Origin: Berberis thunbergii
Lineage: Eukaryota > Streptophyta > Magnoliopsida > Ranunculales > Berberidaceae
Length of the DNA stretch: 64,000 nt
Reading direction: 5' to 3'
Assembly (NCBI GenBank): GCA_003290165.1
Contig: QNQO01000558.1
Coordinates: forward strand, 496,001-560,000
Below, piece by piece: positions 11,501 to 24,008 of this stretch; within the stretch, counting starts at the first letter, position 1; every line of letters begins with the position of its first letter. The position numbers and the translations under genes were made by a program. The notes below the pieces were generated by a model. That model saw nothing but the letters and a program-made list of their open reading frames with translations, was not told the origin of the DNA and searched no databases.

Positions 11501-13973
11501 CATTGGTTTATAAAAAGGCTATTGACCATTGAATACAATCATTAGAGTCTGAAATGGAAAAAAGAATATACTTTATAGTTTATTTTGATGGGTTGACACC
11601 CTAAAACCAAATTGAGAATTGTGTGTTCTAGGATTCACTCCTCTAGGATTGTGAGTACTTGATTTGCTTACACTCTTAGGAGCACGTCATACTACAAAAG
11701 TTAATAGGTTCAAGGCCCATAGTTGCACCTCAATTATGGTATATTTGGAATGGAGTCAACTGACAACATAATCACATTTTAAGCAAGACAACTAAGATTT
11801 CAGATGTAGAATGTAAGAACGCCAATCACATGTTTGAATAATTGAATTACTTTCTGCAATAATTGGGAGCTAAACTGATTCATAGGTCCTACATAGTCTA
11901 GAAGAACCTCTGTTGTATCTTGAGAAATGGATAAACACAAACCTTTTGGTTTGCTTGAAAAGGACTCCGCATCAGTGTTCAATCCAAATCCAGAACCACT
12001 TCCAAAACCACCTCCACCACTGGATATGCTAATATCACGAAAGCTCTCAGTTCTTCCTGAACCCATAGATTGTAGAGACATAAACCCGCCCTTGTCACCC
12101 CTACTCTTGTCAATCTGTAAAATTGTGTACAGTCATAGTATAAGAGATTTGTGTACAAAATTTGGAAAGACTACGCATATGATATAACTTGCAAAAGAGA
12201 GATCAACAACAGCAGTAAAACCTCCAAGGCTCAAGACTGTCTTTAAATACATACCGTTCTCGTATCCCTTCATTTTAATAATTGAGGTGAAATTCAGATT
12301 AATGAGAAAATATTGGTGGATGCTTAAATTGGAGCTTTGTTGTGGATGAACCAGCAACAAAGTGAGTGACTGCGGTTCTTTCCATGAAAAGCAAATCAAT
12401 ACCTTGCTTTTGTCAATCTCATTAGCTTTGCGTTTCATAACATCCTTTGTCTCATTGATCTTGCTTTGCATAACCAGTTTATGCAGTTTCTCTTCATGAC
12501 TCTCCATCTCACAGTACTGCTTAACCTGTGCAGCAGTTACATTTTCTCTGTGCCCAAGAGAGATGACTTCATCAAATGCAAAAATCAGCTCAAAAGCTGC
12601 CTTACAAACGCTCTCCTCATCCAGAGAGGGAGCACGCTCAGGGACCTGAATCGACTTAAGGAACACCCAAGGCAAGATGAGCTTAATAAAGTAATGCACT
12701 ACCTTTCACAAAAGAATATCACCGTATACATGTTCAAGTAAGATAAACATTCTGTAAGAGGAAGATTTGAGATAGAATAAATATATAATAAACTATTACA
12801 TAATCCAGATATTTAAGCACAAACTTCTGATACCGGTCTTTGAAATTGAATGAAACTACTTCAAAACTTTCAAAGGGACACAGCTAGCATTGAGTACAAA
12901 TGCAAATATTATGATGTCCAGTCTCCAAACCCACATCCATACCCCAATAACTGCAAGGAGTGTGCTTATCAGAAGCTGCCCACTTTAACATGATAAGCAC
13001 GTGCATTATGATCCCTGGAACTATGTAATAAGCACGAAAAAATAAAATAAAACAATATATATTATATACATTTTTTATTATTTTAATCCATCCTCGTAGG
13101 AAACACACATCAAGTAATTTCCCCACCAAAAAATGTGTTCAACTAAGTTGCTACATATTGGAATTATTCAATCAATATGCAAATAATAGTTTGAAAAAAA
13201 AAACATAAAGCTTTGAAATATCAAGGACTCTTTTCAAAAGTACTTCAAACCCTTGTCCAAGAAAGTGAAGACAACATGGTGTTCCCTGTCAACTCTAGAA
13301 TAATTCAGCTTCATCAAACTTCAAATTATTAAACAATCATAAAATATGGCCGCAAGAAAAAATATACACGAATTTAGGATACAAGTTTGGAGAGCATCGT
13401 CAGAGTATCCAAATCATCAAGTATATTGCTTTGTTTGTTTGTTAGAACTAACAAGTAGAGAGCTTCCATCGGCTGGTATACATAGCGCACATTTTCTGTC
13501 TCAATATACGTGTGTTGTTTTCCTATACCAACCAATTTTGGAAAAGCTGCAAGTAACCCTTCAATTCTTACACGGGGCATATCTACAAACTGCCTTGAAA
13601 CAAGGGCTGCAGAAACAATGATAAATACAGCTTAGAAAATGGATCTAACATTCTCAGCAAAATCTTCAATTTTAATGTAGCTTATGAGATGTAAAAACTA
13701 AAAAGCAACACCAGAAAACATACTCTCGCAATGTTATATTGAAATAAAATTCATAATTCACCATAATCCGGTTATGGTGTGTTTTTCTTTAATTTTGGAT
13801 AAGAATATGACATTAAAAGCAACAAACCATTAATTAAGCCACCTAATAGATATCAAGTGGCTGATGTAACAAAATGCTCTTAAGATGCAAACACTACATA
13901 CTCCCTTATGCAGCCAAAGAAGAATAACACAAAGCTGAAATATACTATTACTATTACTACTACTACTACTACT

Positions 13974-14004
<31 letters not shown>

Positions 14005-15460
14005 CACCAAGTTATAGATGTCACACGCACACCATTTCTCTCTCCTCCACACACTAATATTTGTTTTTGCCTCATTCATTAAACCTTCATATACTTTTAT
14101 TATGTCACTTAATGAGATTTTCCTCAAAGCACACCTTTCTAATTGAAGCTTTATTCAATGAGATCTCAACCATTACTTCCCTCATTATCCCTTAACCATT
14201 CATTACCGGACAAGGTAGAGAGGCACATATCTCGCATGCCAAGGCACAAAACCCGCATTGCAAGGATGTTAGTAAAATAGGCTATTAAATAAATAAAAAA
14301 ACAATTAAGAAAAAAGCTAACCAAACTCACAAAACAGAAAGCATAAATTGACAAGGAGTATTTAAGGCATAAAAAGATGTGCTCACCCCTTTCACAAATA
14401 TGCATATGTAGATACATACCTATGATGTGATGTAAAGAGTAGAATATGGATAGAAAAAAAAAAAAAAAACTCATGGATTGTCCTAAAAACTTATTGAAAT
14501 TGGCTTTGAGAAACAAATCCATAGAAACACACTTGCTTTGTTTTGTAAACTTACCTTTGCCAGATTTAGTTGTAATGGAAGCTGCAAGAACCACCTATTT
14601 TATGCACAAGTAAAAAAAGAGAGTAAATACTAAATAGATACATATAAAAAAAAGAAAAACAATATCTACGACAATGTTATTTGCCGACTTCAGTCAATAA
14701 TAACCTGCATTGTTCTATTACAACTCTAATTTTTTTTTTCTTTTTCTTCTGGTCTGTCACTGTTTATATTTTTCCTAGGATAGTATAATAGTGTTTGAAA
14801 GTTTGTAAACATATGAAATAAGAAAAAGAAAAAAAAAGTGAGGGAAGAATGACAATTACCATTTTGACGCTTTTATGATTAAAATAAATAAATCACCAGT
14901 AACTTGATGTTATGCAAACAAACTGCGGACGTAATCAGATCCAGAAAATAGCTCTTTGATCAACCAAGTCCCTATAAAACATCAGTTAGGTTGCATTAAG
15001 AAGTAGTATTCTAATCCTACCAACACATTGTCATTCATGATATACATTCAAGTGATCAAAATTTATTCACATCTGCGAATTACGATTTTCAAGTCCCAAA
15101 GTATGATTCAGACATATAAACAAACAATTCAAAGGCGTAGAAAACACAGAATAAAACACGCATAAAGAAGGAAGATTCATTGATAGGATCTTGATTGATC
15201 TTCAATCTTCTAAATATATTCACAGCTTCTACAAGAAATTGAGGAAACCAAATAATGATCTCTATAGCATATAGGGTACATTTTAAATCAGAGGTAAAAA
15301 ACCTCGAGATTGGTTCGCATCCATTTCAAAAACTAAGTTGATGAAAGCAAATAGTTTTTACAATGTAAGAAACTGTGAAAAGTAAAAGTGAGTTCAAAGC
15401 TCACCTTGAAGGATCGATAACGCCGATTTGAATCTCCAGATCGAGTCTGTGTCTCTGTCT
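5543..15460 (-). CDS. Coatomer subunit delta (delta-COP)
   Basis: Complete gene with a UTR exon plus 11 coding exons; the CDS totals 1587 nt (528 aa), close to the plant delta-COP length. Coding segments: 14862-14860 (ATG alone), 14594-14555, 13606-13383, 12645-12403, 12114-11943, 8748-8447, 7705-7507, 7390-7237, 6532-6470, 6358-6262, 5632-5543. A 5'-UTR exon ends at 15405. All joins use GT..AG and keep phase. The product starts [14 protein letters not shown] and includes [42 protein letters not shown], a glycine-rich linker ([14 protein letters not shown]), [40 protein letters not shown] and terminal ENYEVV. The N-terminal longin-like part binds the F-COPI partners; the C-terminal mu-homology domain recognises cargo tryptophan motifs. 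It works in COPI coats on Golgi-to-ER vesicles. Intron 6 (11942-8749) is enlarged by an LTR-type insertion. Confidence 0.95.
7005..7125. repeat. 58-bp tandem duplication in a delta-COP intron
   Basis: The unit starting TATTCCCAAGTACAGGCAAA at 7005 recurs at 7063 with only two or three changes (ATTTTATCAG versus AATTTCATCAG). It lies inside the intron between coding exons 7237 and 6532, so coding capacity is unaffected. Confidence 0.9.
9048..10843 (-). mobile_element. Small LTR element (LARD-like, non-autonomous) in delta-COP intron 6
   Basis: Two diverged direct repeats flank about 1.2 kb: 9048-9350 and 10559-10843. Both start TGATAGATTCGAACTA and share AACTTTTATTCAATC, CGAGTAACAATGG, AATAGGAAACCAATGT and TTAATAAATAT; the left copy ends in CA. 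On the minus strand, GGGGAGG lies directly before the repeat at 9350, as a polypurine tract would, so I read the element on the minus strand. The left repeat also carries an internal duplication of GACAATAAACGAAATAACTT. The interior has no gag or pol that I recognise. I found no target duplication (GAACA before 9048, AGTTA after 10843). It could instead be a duplicated intron segment. Confidence 0.5.
13945..14004. repeat. Trinucleotide microsatellite (ACT/ATT)
   Basis: A run of TACTATTACTAC followed by about nine ATT units, inside the delta-COP intron between exons 14555 and 13606. Simple sequence with no apparent role. Confidence 0.9.
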
Positions 15461-15485
15461 GTTACGTTTTAAGTTGGGAGAGAGA

Positions 15486-15491
15486 TTTATA
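15486..15491 (-). promoter_or_regulatory. TATA box of delta-COP gene
   Basis: Minus-strand CTATAAATC (15492-15484) lies about 80 bp upstream of the first donor at 15405. It predicts transcription start near 15455-15460, giving a short first non-coding exon that ends CCTTCAAG|gtgagc. Confidence 0.55.
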
Positions 15492-15492
15492 G

Positions 15493-16574
15493 TGGGAAGA
15501 AAGGAGGGACACTTCGATGAAAAAATAAATATGGTTTTTATCCACGGTTGGATATACGAAATTCTTTTTGGACCGTAAGCTTGGATTACGAGTTACTAGT
15601 GTATCAGCCCTGCCACACTTTCCATGTTGCGTGTACCCTTGGTTGGTATTTGAAATGCTACCCTTGGTAATTTGATCGTGACTTCGACATTCCCCAAATA
15701 AATTACTAAATTACAAAATATGAAAATAAATTATCTAGCCTTATTAGCAAAAATTCACTTATTCCAATTATAAAATAGATATTATTTAAAAATGATAGTT
15801 GCGTGCAAAGAAATGTAGGATGTAAGAATCATATGGAGTTTGTTAAAATCTAATGGACTGTACCATATGGTAATGAGTTATTAAGATCGTTGGACTAAGT
15901 GAAGTAGTTGACTTAATAACTTGATATGATTGGCTTTAAAATGGATGGATAAACATTTTCAGGATTTGACAGAAAGGGAGAGGCATTTCATAAGCAAATG
16001 AGAAGCTATTTCACGCCATAGGTCGAACCAAACTATTTAACATGAATGAGGTCAAATGCCACCAAGTGAGCAAGCTATTTCACGCACATTCCACATTCAT
16101 GCTGACAATGCTCTTTCTGATTATCAGCATTTGTACTTCTATAGCTCAAAAGAATCAAACATTTTCACAGCACATTCCAATATTCACAAAATAATAAGCT
16201 ACTGGCGTCTGAATCATTTCAGCTCTGTACCTACATCACTTCTCACAAGTTAGTTTAATCTCAACTAATGCATTCTTCAGAAATTATTTCATAAAAATCT
16301 AGACTTCACAAGAAGTTGTCTGATTCTTTTCTTCAGGTAGTCTAACAGATGTAGATCAAGATAAAAAAGAACAATTTCGTAAAAGAATAAGTAGACTTCC
16401 TTCTGAGATGTCACTAAATACAATAACCGGAAGAAAAAAAAAAAAAAAAAAACTATATTTGATGCAATGCTGAACAATACAAGTTGATGACTTTTGTAAC
16501 TGTACTATTAGTCTATTATTGAGAACCTACTAGAGAATTAGAATGGTAACAAAGGTTCACTCAACTTTCAGGAA
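15493..16574. other. Intergenic: delta-COP promoter and OEP37 3' flank
   Basis: Head-to-tail minus-strand neighbours. The part near 15500-15700 is the delta-COP upstream region. The part near 16260-16574 is the OEP37 3' UTR side and contains an A-run at about 16434-16452. No protein or RNA gene seen. Confidence 0.5.
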
Positions 16575-19500
16575 TCAAATATCCCACCTCTTCTTTACCC
16601 TGAGCATGATTGCTGATGATTTAACATTATCTTGGGGGACTTGGAGCATAATTTTGACTTTCATTTTCATGGGAGTCGTCTTTGCCCTGCCCTCTTCGTC
16701 TCCAACCTAAAAAGGAGAATTCAAAGCAGACATCATTTCTCCTTCAGTCATCATAATATCTCAAAACGAAATAAATAAGTCTCACCACTGTTGTACTTCT
16801 AGCTTTACGAAAGTGAAATCGGTGTAAACAAAAAGGCGGGACAATATATAAACTTCGACTGCGTCCTGATTGAATGAGAAGTTGAAAACAGAGATGATCT
16901 TTTAGAATCTCATGGATAGCATGAATCCTATAACTAGTTTCCAGATGATCTTGCAATTGATGTAATCCAATGTTTTACATAAGAAACTCTTCCAAAGTTT
17001 TTGCAATTGAATTCGTAAGGATCGGTAGGGTCGCATGAAGATGAACCTAGCAGTAGTTCCTGGTAAAAAGAAATCTCGTCATGGAGACCATTCTCACCAA
17101 GTTCAGCCCAATCTAAAAATCTGGACATTTAGAAGTACAAGTCACAAAATTTTGGACGTGCTTCTGCGCATCAATCAGATCATCTATTAACACTGTTCAA
17201 GGTCTTTATTTTTTATGTTTTTGTTTGCTCAATTGGCTTTCGGATGGTTGCTTTAGAACAAATGCTAACAACAGTGTTTGGAGAAATTACCCAAAGAGAA
17301 GCCCACCCAAGCCGCACCTCCGAATCATAACCGGCTTTAAACTTGAGGTCCTTACCCACTGTGTGCTTGTACACAGTAGTCCAGTAATTTGAATCAAAAT
17401 TGTATCCATAGCTGCCAAATAATTACATCCAATGAGAAACATGATAAATGGATCTGAAATTTTAGAATAAGACTTTTGAAAAGAGAATGCTTTAACAGGC
17501 ACTGGGAGCCTATAGGTTCTTTAGCTACGACTTTCATACAGATGTATAAATCAACAGAATTTCTAGATTTTAACTTCTCGAGATTTCAATTTCATCGATA
17601 ACATATACTAATTTTCTTTAAATTTTCATCCAAAAAATATTTGTTTCCCAAAGGTGAACAAGGTTTTTAATGGATCCCAAACATGGATTCAGAAGTTAAT
17701 TCTATATTACTGATAGCAATGCACTGATGCATGAAGTACTAACAACAAAAAACAAAACATGGAAAAAGATTTATGATGCTAACCTCAACTTATCCGAAGG
17801 ACCAAACCGCCGCTTGAATGCAAAAGACATTGCATTGGATGGCAGAGAAATGCTTGGGATGAACGACATCTCCTCATCCTACCATCAAAATTTTCAATTC
17901 AACATGATTAGCACAGAAACAGATACAATTCATCAGATTGCGATCTCACAGAGATCTGACAGCTTGTAGACATTGTAGAACTATGTACAAGTGTCGGCAT
18001 CAGCCATGAATATGAGGTGTCAGATACATCGACTAAAAAACATTCAAATATTAAAACATTATTTACTCTTTCAGTAATAAGTTTTATATTTTTAGATTTT
18101 AGTCATATTGTTTTGCTATATTACATTTCAATGTGCGCTAATTTCTAATTTTCTAGGAAAATTAATTTTTTTATTGTAGCACAGCAAGGGGAATCTTACA
18201 GCAAAAATCCTGATTGCATATATTTCGAGGAAACATGTTAGATAAATAAATTGGATGTGCAATTCAATCAGTTAAAAGTTTGCACTCTACTCCAGAAACT
18301 TCAATCCATTTACTTGGCTTGGAAGATTATCTAGCAACTCTAGAGTTCCATGAATTGTTCCTCCAAGGCTGTCACATCACAACTGAAAACAATGTTACAA
18401 ATACTACGCATTACATGTAAGAAATGTGTGACCAAGTGTTTGCAGTTGTTATGTTTTCTAAATCTTTATATGGCTTTTTGTTGTCTCGATGGATATCCAT
18501 TCGGCATACTACTTGGTAATTACTAATCCTCTGTAACTTCATTTCCTCTGAAACCATTAAAGATTCAAATTGAGGTAATCCCGGGTATAAGTTTTATCAT
18601 CCCACGTACCCCAGGCCTAAGCTATGGTGAATGGTCCTGCCAAAAAGGAAAAAGATTTCAGTTGGATGATAAAATCCATCTGATCTGCTGTATCACTGTA
18701 ACAATAAGCTCTACACTAGTGTACTCTAACTGGCATATCAAGAGAAGAGGAAAGAGTTTCTTGCACACCCCCCATACTGCAGCAATATTATCAAGATAAT
18801 GAAATTAAGAAACATTTTCTGACAAATTTTTTAACAAAAATAACAAAAGATGCATGGGACTACTAAATTTTGAGAAGAGAGGATCATGTAACATCCACCT
18901 TGTATGAGTATCTTAGATTCAAATCATCTTCTCCGTACTGAGCCATGCAAATGCCATTCAGAAGCTGACCTTTCACAATCCCACTAATTGACAAAACCTT
19001 CTTCATTTCCTCCTTGTCTTCTCTTTCCTCCACCGAGACTTCGCCTTTGGGAAATCTGAAGGTTGCTTTTGGCTGCATTATCAATGGAGATTATAAGTTC
19101 ATGAACAGAACATTCTTATTGGAATGGAATAAACATCATAAAATACCAAAGCATAACATGGAAAAAGCCTCTGTATGGTTTGAATAGGAATGTTGCTCAC
19201 AACTTACAACATAGGATTAGGGAAAACAATTGCAACTTCCTTGCTTCCATGCAAAACATGGACCAATATTCTTTAAACAGACCCAATGATAAAAGTAATC
19301 CACCTCATGAAGGTACTACGAGTCACTCACCAACCCAATTAATGGAACAGTTGATGATAACTCCAGTTTGTAGTTAGGATCAAACAGGCTTGCAACCATT
19401 GCCACCTCTCCTCGTTTTGCCTAAAACACAATGGGTAAATAAACACGAACAAAAAAAAATATTAATTAACAGCTGAAGCTGACACTGAAACTTAAATGCT

Positions 19501-22098
19501 ATGGTTAAAAGAACTACTCTACAGTAATATACATATACATATATATATATATATTCTTCAAATTGTTTCAACCATGGCTTGCACGACACAATTCAGACTA
19601 AATAGCAGAAAGAATTCGCTCCATCCAAAACAACAGATATAACATTCCCTTGAAATGGTACCAAAAAGAAGGAATACAAGAGACACACCTTCTTATGGTG
19701 ATACTTGAATAGGATCAAACTAGCCAAGCTAATGGAAGAGGTAACAAATCTGTCATCTTTGCACTACATGTGAAACTAAAATACTTTGTTGAACATCCTA
19801 CATGAAATTTTTTTGGCTCTCCACTCTGAAACTCTGAAAATGAAGTTGTCTTAGCCGAGGATCTCACAATTTTGCTTACAAAAGCAAATCTAAGGATCAC
19901 AAAACAAACAAAATTTCACACCATTTACCATGAGCTGATTTTCTTAGTCACTATTATTGTTTATAATTTTATTTTATTTAATGATCATGGGATAGCATAT
20001 GATATAGATCAATATATCAAAACCCACATCCCATTTAAATAAAGAAAAAAAGTATTATAATAGTAGAGGCAACCATGGCACAAATGTAAGGCATATTCAT
20101 TTTGTCCAATCTACTGGTGTGTTCATTTGGATCCAAATCTAACTCAGATCCAATATATCATTACCATATTTCAATTTTTTTATTCAAGTCTTCAGTTTAG
20201 ATCCAGCGTCAGATCTCAGATACAGCCCAATCAGTTTTACAATTATGCCCCAAGCGATTGAAATCAGCAAAGCATATTCATAGACAATGCGAGAACTGTG
20301 TTTTACCAAACTAGCAGGTTTTAGGTTTTAGGTTTCAGGGCAGCAGGCAATGAGAAAACAGGATAGGTAACACCAACCAGAGTGCTTGGTGCCCTATATG
20401 AGGCACAGGCGCATGGCACAATAGCGCCACCCGACTCACCGCACCTACTGCACTGCACAATGTTTAATCGCGCAATGCCAGCATTGTGCATCAGATGACT
20501 TTGATGATTAATTTATGATCGTGTGCCTCATAATTAAATTGTTGAGACGAGCATAGATCATGTCAAAGAATCAAACAAAGTCTATGACACAGGTGACACG
20601 TAGCACAGTAGTGAGGATTTTAACTGCCCTTCAGGTTTGGTTTGCCTATAATTACCAACTGGAATGAAGGTGAGGCGAGATAACAACTCTGACTACATTT
20701 CTCTCAGTGCTCTGCTACTTTTCCTCAAGACTCCGATGATCATTTTGTCTCTAATTATAAACCTTTCTCCTTCCCCAACTCATCCTCTCTTTTAAAGAAG
20801 TTTATTGCGTCCATTCCTTTTGCACTCAAATATTTCAAAACCTTATCCACCAGTACCACCACATCTATATGCATATCAAAGCTTAACACTACTAATGCTT
20901 AAGCATTTGCTTCCAACACCCAAATGGCCGATAGAATCACTCAATATAAGAATGCTTATGGTCAGTAGAATCACTCAATATAAGAATGCTTTCAGAGACA
21001 GCGGTTTTTTCTTTTTCCTTCATTTTAAATAAGAAGCCCCTTCTATTAATTAAACAACACTCCTTATCGCCATCATTTTAATTCAGTCACATCGAATAAG
21101 CAAGTTGATTTCTCCTTCGTATCATATGCAAGGGCATGAGATTAGCACATATAGCCAGGATTCAAGGATAAAAGCATTAGATGACACCTTGACATAGTTA
21201 AGATCAGAAATTTGAAAATTTTGAAATCAATTGTTGAAAATGCGAGCAATCTATATAATAAATCAGAATGGCGTTTTAGGTTGGAAATAAAAAGACGACT
21301 TAGATTTCCTCAAACATAAAGACCTAAAGGATCACATAGGGGGGAGGGCCTGTTTGGCTGAAATTTATGTTTGCAAAATACCCCGGGCGAAGTTGAAAAT
21401 TCTAACAATTTGAGTGCCAAAGGTACGAGGAATACCCTATTTCTACACAGAATTACAGATAGGGCATTAAAAAAAGTTCATCTACAAATAGGTAACAAAC
21501 ACATAAAACTCATGGGGAAGTCGATTCGATCTTCCAAACAAGACCTTGTTTCTCAACGTTATCACTAAGCAAGACACTCAAAAATTGTCATTTCTATGTT
21601 AAACAAGCATCACAGATAACAATTCAGTAGACAGAGACAACTAGTACAAAAAATGAAGGAAAATGGTTTGAATTTCAAGAAAATAAAAGCAGGAAAGCAA
21701 AATTGAGGGGAAGGGCAAGTGAAATCACACACCTTAACATCCTGGGCAGCGCGAAACTGCAAGTTGTTGCCGACATCGACGGATCCCTTAACGAAGGCAT
21801 TCTGGTCTTCAGGATCGTAGAAGAGCGAGAGATACTTAGTGATGAAGCCGACTTCGGGAGCAGAGACATGCCCATTCTTGTCGTTCTGAAATGAGAGCTT
21901 GAGCTTGGCGAAGCTATCGAAGAGCTTGCAGGATACCTTGTGAAAGAAGACGTTGGAGCCACTGTCGAACTCGGAGGTGACTCGGATGGGCGGCCGGGGG
22001 ACGGAGAAAGAGGGCTTAGGGTTTTCCAATGGCGGTGGTGGTAGTGGTGGCGGTGGTGGGGAATTGGGTGGGGGTTCGAGAACAGCGGAGTTCTCCAT
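16575..22098 (-). CDS. OEP37: Outer envelope pore protein 37 (OEP37), chloroplast
   Basis: Complete six-exon gene: 22098-21733, 19420-19331, 19072-18899, 17878-17784, 17411-17291, 16706-16575; 978 nt, 325 aa. All introns are GT..AG and phases agree. The product has a proline-rich N terminus, then RVTSEFDSGSNVFFHKVSCK and LFDSFAKLKLSFQND. Exon 2 gives GEVAMVASLFDPNYKLELSS, exon 3 ATFRFPKGEVSVEE, exon 4 MSFIPSISLPSNAMSFAFKR, exon 5 YNFDSNYWTTVYKHTVGKD and YDSEVRLGWASLW, exon 6 TTPMKMKVKIMLQVPQ and the terminal KKRWDI. This order matches the OEP37 family, beta-barrel cation-selective channels of the plastid outer membrane; Arabidopsis OEP37 is about 343 aa. ATG at 22098 is preferred over an upstream in-frame ATG at 22173, because the residues between them (MTFFSSLLFSS...) are read from a GAGA-rich 5' UTR. 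Confidence 0.95.
20932..20991. repeat. 34-bp tandem duplication in OEP37 intron 1
   Basis: TAGAATCACTCAATATAAGA (plus ATGCTT) occurs at 20932 and again at 20966. Intronic, no coding effect. Confidence 0.85.
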
Positions 22099-22139
22099 TG
22101 ATGAAGGTGGTGGACTCGGGTCTACTTCTCTGCTAAGTA

Positions 22140-22195
22140 GAGAAGAGAAGAGAAGAGAAGAAAAGAAAGTCACCCAAGGGAGAGAGAGAGAGTGA
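22140..22195. repeat. GA-rich microsatellite in the OEP37 5' UTR
   Basis: Runs of AGAAGAGAAGAG and GAGAGAGAGAG just upstream of the OEP37 start codon (CT-rich on the coding strand). CT-rich leaders are common in plant 5' UTRs. Confidence 0.7.
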
Positions 22196-22599
22196 GGAAG
22201 TTGGATTTTTTTTCTCTAAGTATGGATTCTTTGTCAAGTACTCGAGTGCATCAAGAGTACAAAATTCTTGTACCTAGGGTTGGCAATGAAATCGGGTTTT
22301 GGGTCGATCCTAGGATCACGGATCACATGATAGTTTGAATATTTATTTATGGAGTATTTCATTTTAAACATTTTTTTGAAAATTTTGTCTTGGTTGAGTA
22401 GTGGAAGGCCTTTACACTATACAAGGGGTGAACGCGCTCTACGTATGTAGATATTCAATATTTTTAAATTTTAATAATAAGTAAATTTAAAATTTTATGA
22501 AAATTTCTCAATCATGTCTAAGCAAATTAATCAAAAATATTGTAACAAAAAAATTACACTCTCACTATTATAAGGGCTTATTTTTAGTGTTTTTTTTAT

Positions 22600-23045
22600 A
22601 GATAATTGGAGGACTCAGATAAATTATGTTAGAGGCTTAAGTATAATTAATCAATGTTTGAGAGATATTGGTTTGATTGTAAGAATATGAAATGTGGATG
22701 CAAAAATGGAAAATCATAAAGTTAGTTGTAAAGGCATTTTTATAATTTAGAAATAATTTGAGGAGCTTTAAATTAATTATGTTATGGGCTTAGGTATAAA
22801 TTATCAATGTTTAAGTGACTAGTTTGGATTGTAAAAATTATGAAGTGTGAAGGGCAAAATGGAAAATACAAATGTTAGATGTAGGACCTATTCATAATTT
22901 ATAAATACTTGAAGGGGCTTAAATATAATAAATGAATATCTGAAGGGCTGTGATATAATTATATAATGTTTGAGAGGGTTGAATTTTAAATGTAAATAAA
23001 ATTAAGTTGTGAAGGCAAAATGGTAAAAATGTTTAATATTATTAT
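22600..23045. repeat. Degenerate ~150-bp AT-rich tandem repeat
   Basis: Three imperfect units starting near 22608, 22762 and 22910. Each contains a GAGG..TTA/GGGGCTTA block, ATAATTAATCAATGTTTGAG-like text, and a CAAAATGGAAAA or CAAAATGGTAAAA block. No ORF. The surrounding 22200-23400 is AT-rich intergenic sequence. Confidence 0.55.
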
Positions 23046-23419
23046 TTATTGAATGACATAAATACCCATTTCACTTTTTACCCAATTTTGATTTATTTTT
23101 TCTTGTAAATACTAAAGAGTTGGGAAAGCAAAACTAGAAACAAAAATCAGGTTGAAGACACCAATTCACTGTTCATCCGAGTGAATTGGCGTTATAGATG
23201 TTTAGATTTATAAGTGTATCTCACAAATCAAGTTGAAATTTACACATGTTTCTAGCATTATTCCACACCTTTTTCCCCCTCCAAAATTTAACACTACATG
23301 TGCACAACACATGCAAGGCATGGGCTGCCTTGGCCATTTCCAAGGACATGAATCGACATAGATTAGTAGCTTATCATGTAGAGTGTAGATTAGGGTATCA
23401 AGGAGTTCCCACAAAAAAT

Positions 23420-23442
23420 GTGTGTGTGTGTGTGTGTGTGTG
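23420..23442. repeat. GT dinucleotide microsatellite
   Basis: About eleven TG units, followed by a second short TG run at about 23561-23577. Confidence 0.9.
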
Positions 23443-23454
23443 GAGTAATACTAT

Positions 23455-23550
23455 AGTGCACTGGTCTTTTACACTGGTAACTTATTTCGATGCAATCCTA
23501 CGGTGCCTGATAGCCACCAGAAAAGTTACCAGGTAAAAAGCAGTGCACTT
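23455..23550. mobile_element. Short MITE-like inverted repeat
   Basis: The left arm 23455-23483 (AGTGCACTGGTCTTTTACAC then TGGTAACTT) is nearly the reverse complement of the right arm 23522-23550 (AAGTTACCAGGTAAAAAGCA then GTGCACTT). The arms are about 29 bp around a 38-bp loop, flanked by GT microsatellites. No unambiguous target duplication, so this may be a foldback or a very small MITE. Confidence 0.5.
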
Positions 23551-23649
23551 AGGAAAAACTAGTGTGTGTGTGTGTGTTTGGTTATCGAGAAACTAAAATT
23601 ATTATGGTGCAAATTTATCTTCAAGAGTGTTTATGACTAAGTAACTTTA

Positions 23650-23989
23650 CAATTAGGCTGCTCCTTCACGTCTTCTTCTTTACCGCAGCTTAGGGCTCAA
23701 CTGCTCCTCTATCACATCTTCTTTTCCATCACGCTCTCTGCTCCTTCGATCCCCCTCTCGATGCAAATTTGGTGAGGCAACCGGCTAGATCTAGACTTGG
23801 AAACCATGCTACATCTGTTGATCCTTCTCCACGACGGTTTTGTCGGCTGCCAATGGAAAACCACCCTCGGTTGGGCTTAGAGGGGCTCGGCTAAGGTTCC
23901 CAATCGCAAAGATGGATCGTAAGATGGGAACATGATGATTCAGTTGGGAAATGACTAGGAAGAAATCGGTACAGACCATTTGCTAAGAG
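23650..23989 (+). mobile_element. LINE 5' segment interrupted by the CACTA element
   Basis: The plus strand carries degraded coding text near the end (KWLGRNRYRPFAK-like at about 23935-23985) directly before the CACTA terminus. The sequence after the other CACTA end (from 40499) resumes a LINE ORF1-like reading (DNAVEV.HNGVGEGTVKSQS). I infer that the CACTA inserted into this LINE-derived sequence; the GAG duplication on both sides fits. The upstream part is CT-rich. Stops are frequent. Confidence 0.5.
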
Positions 23990-24008
23990 CACTACACCAA
24001 AAATGCCC

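Noticed and set aside
14166..14594. ORF apparently starting with a GTG codon
   Set aside because: The GTG is the second codon of delta-COP directly after an AG acceptor. The real ATG is in the upstream exon at 14862-14860, and the downstream part of the ORF is intron.
21610..22173. Longer OEP37 start at 22173
   Set aside because: The extra N-terminal residues come from a GAGA-type leader. The family start and plant UTR habit favour the ATG at 22098.
22260..22330. CTAGGGTTGGCAATGAAATCGGG resembling a hAT terminus
   Set aside because: No matching opposite end or 8-bp duplication was found nearby.
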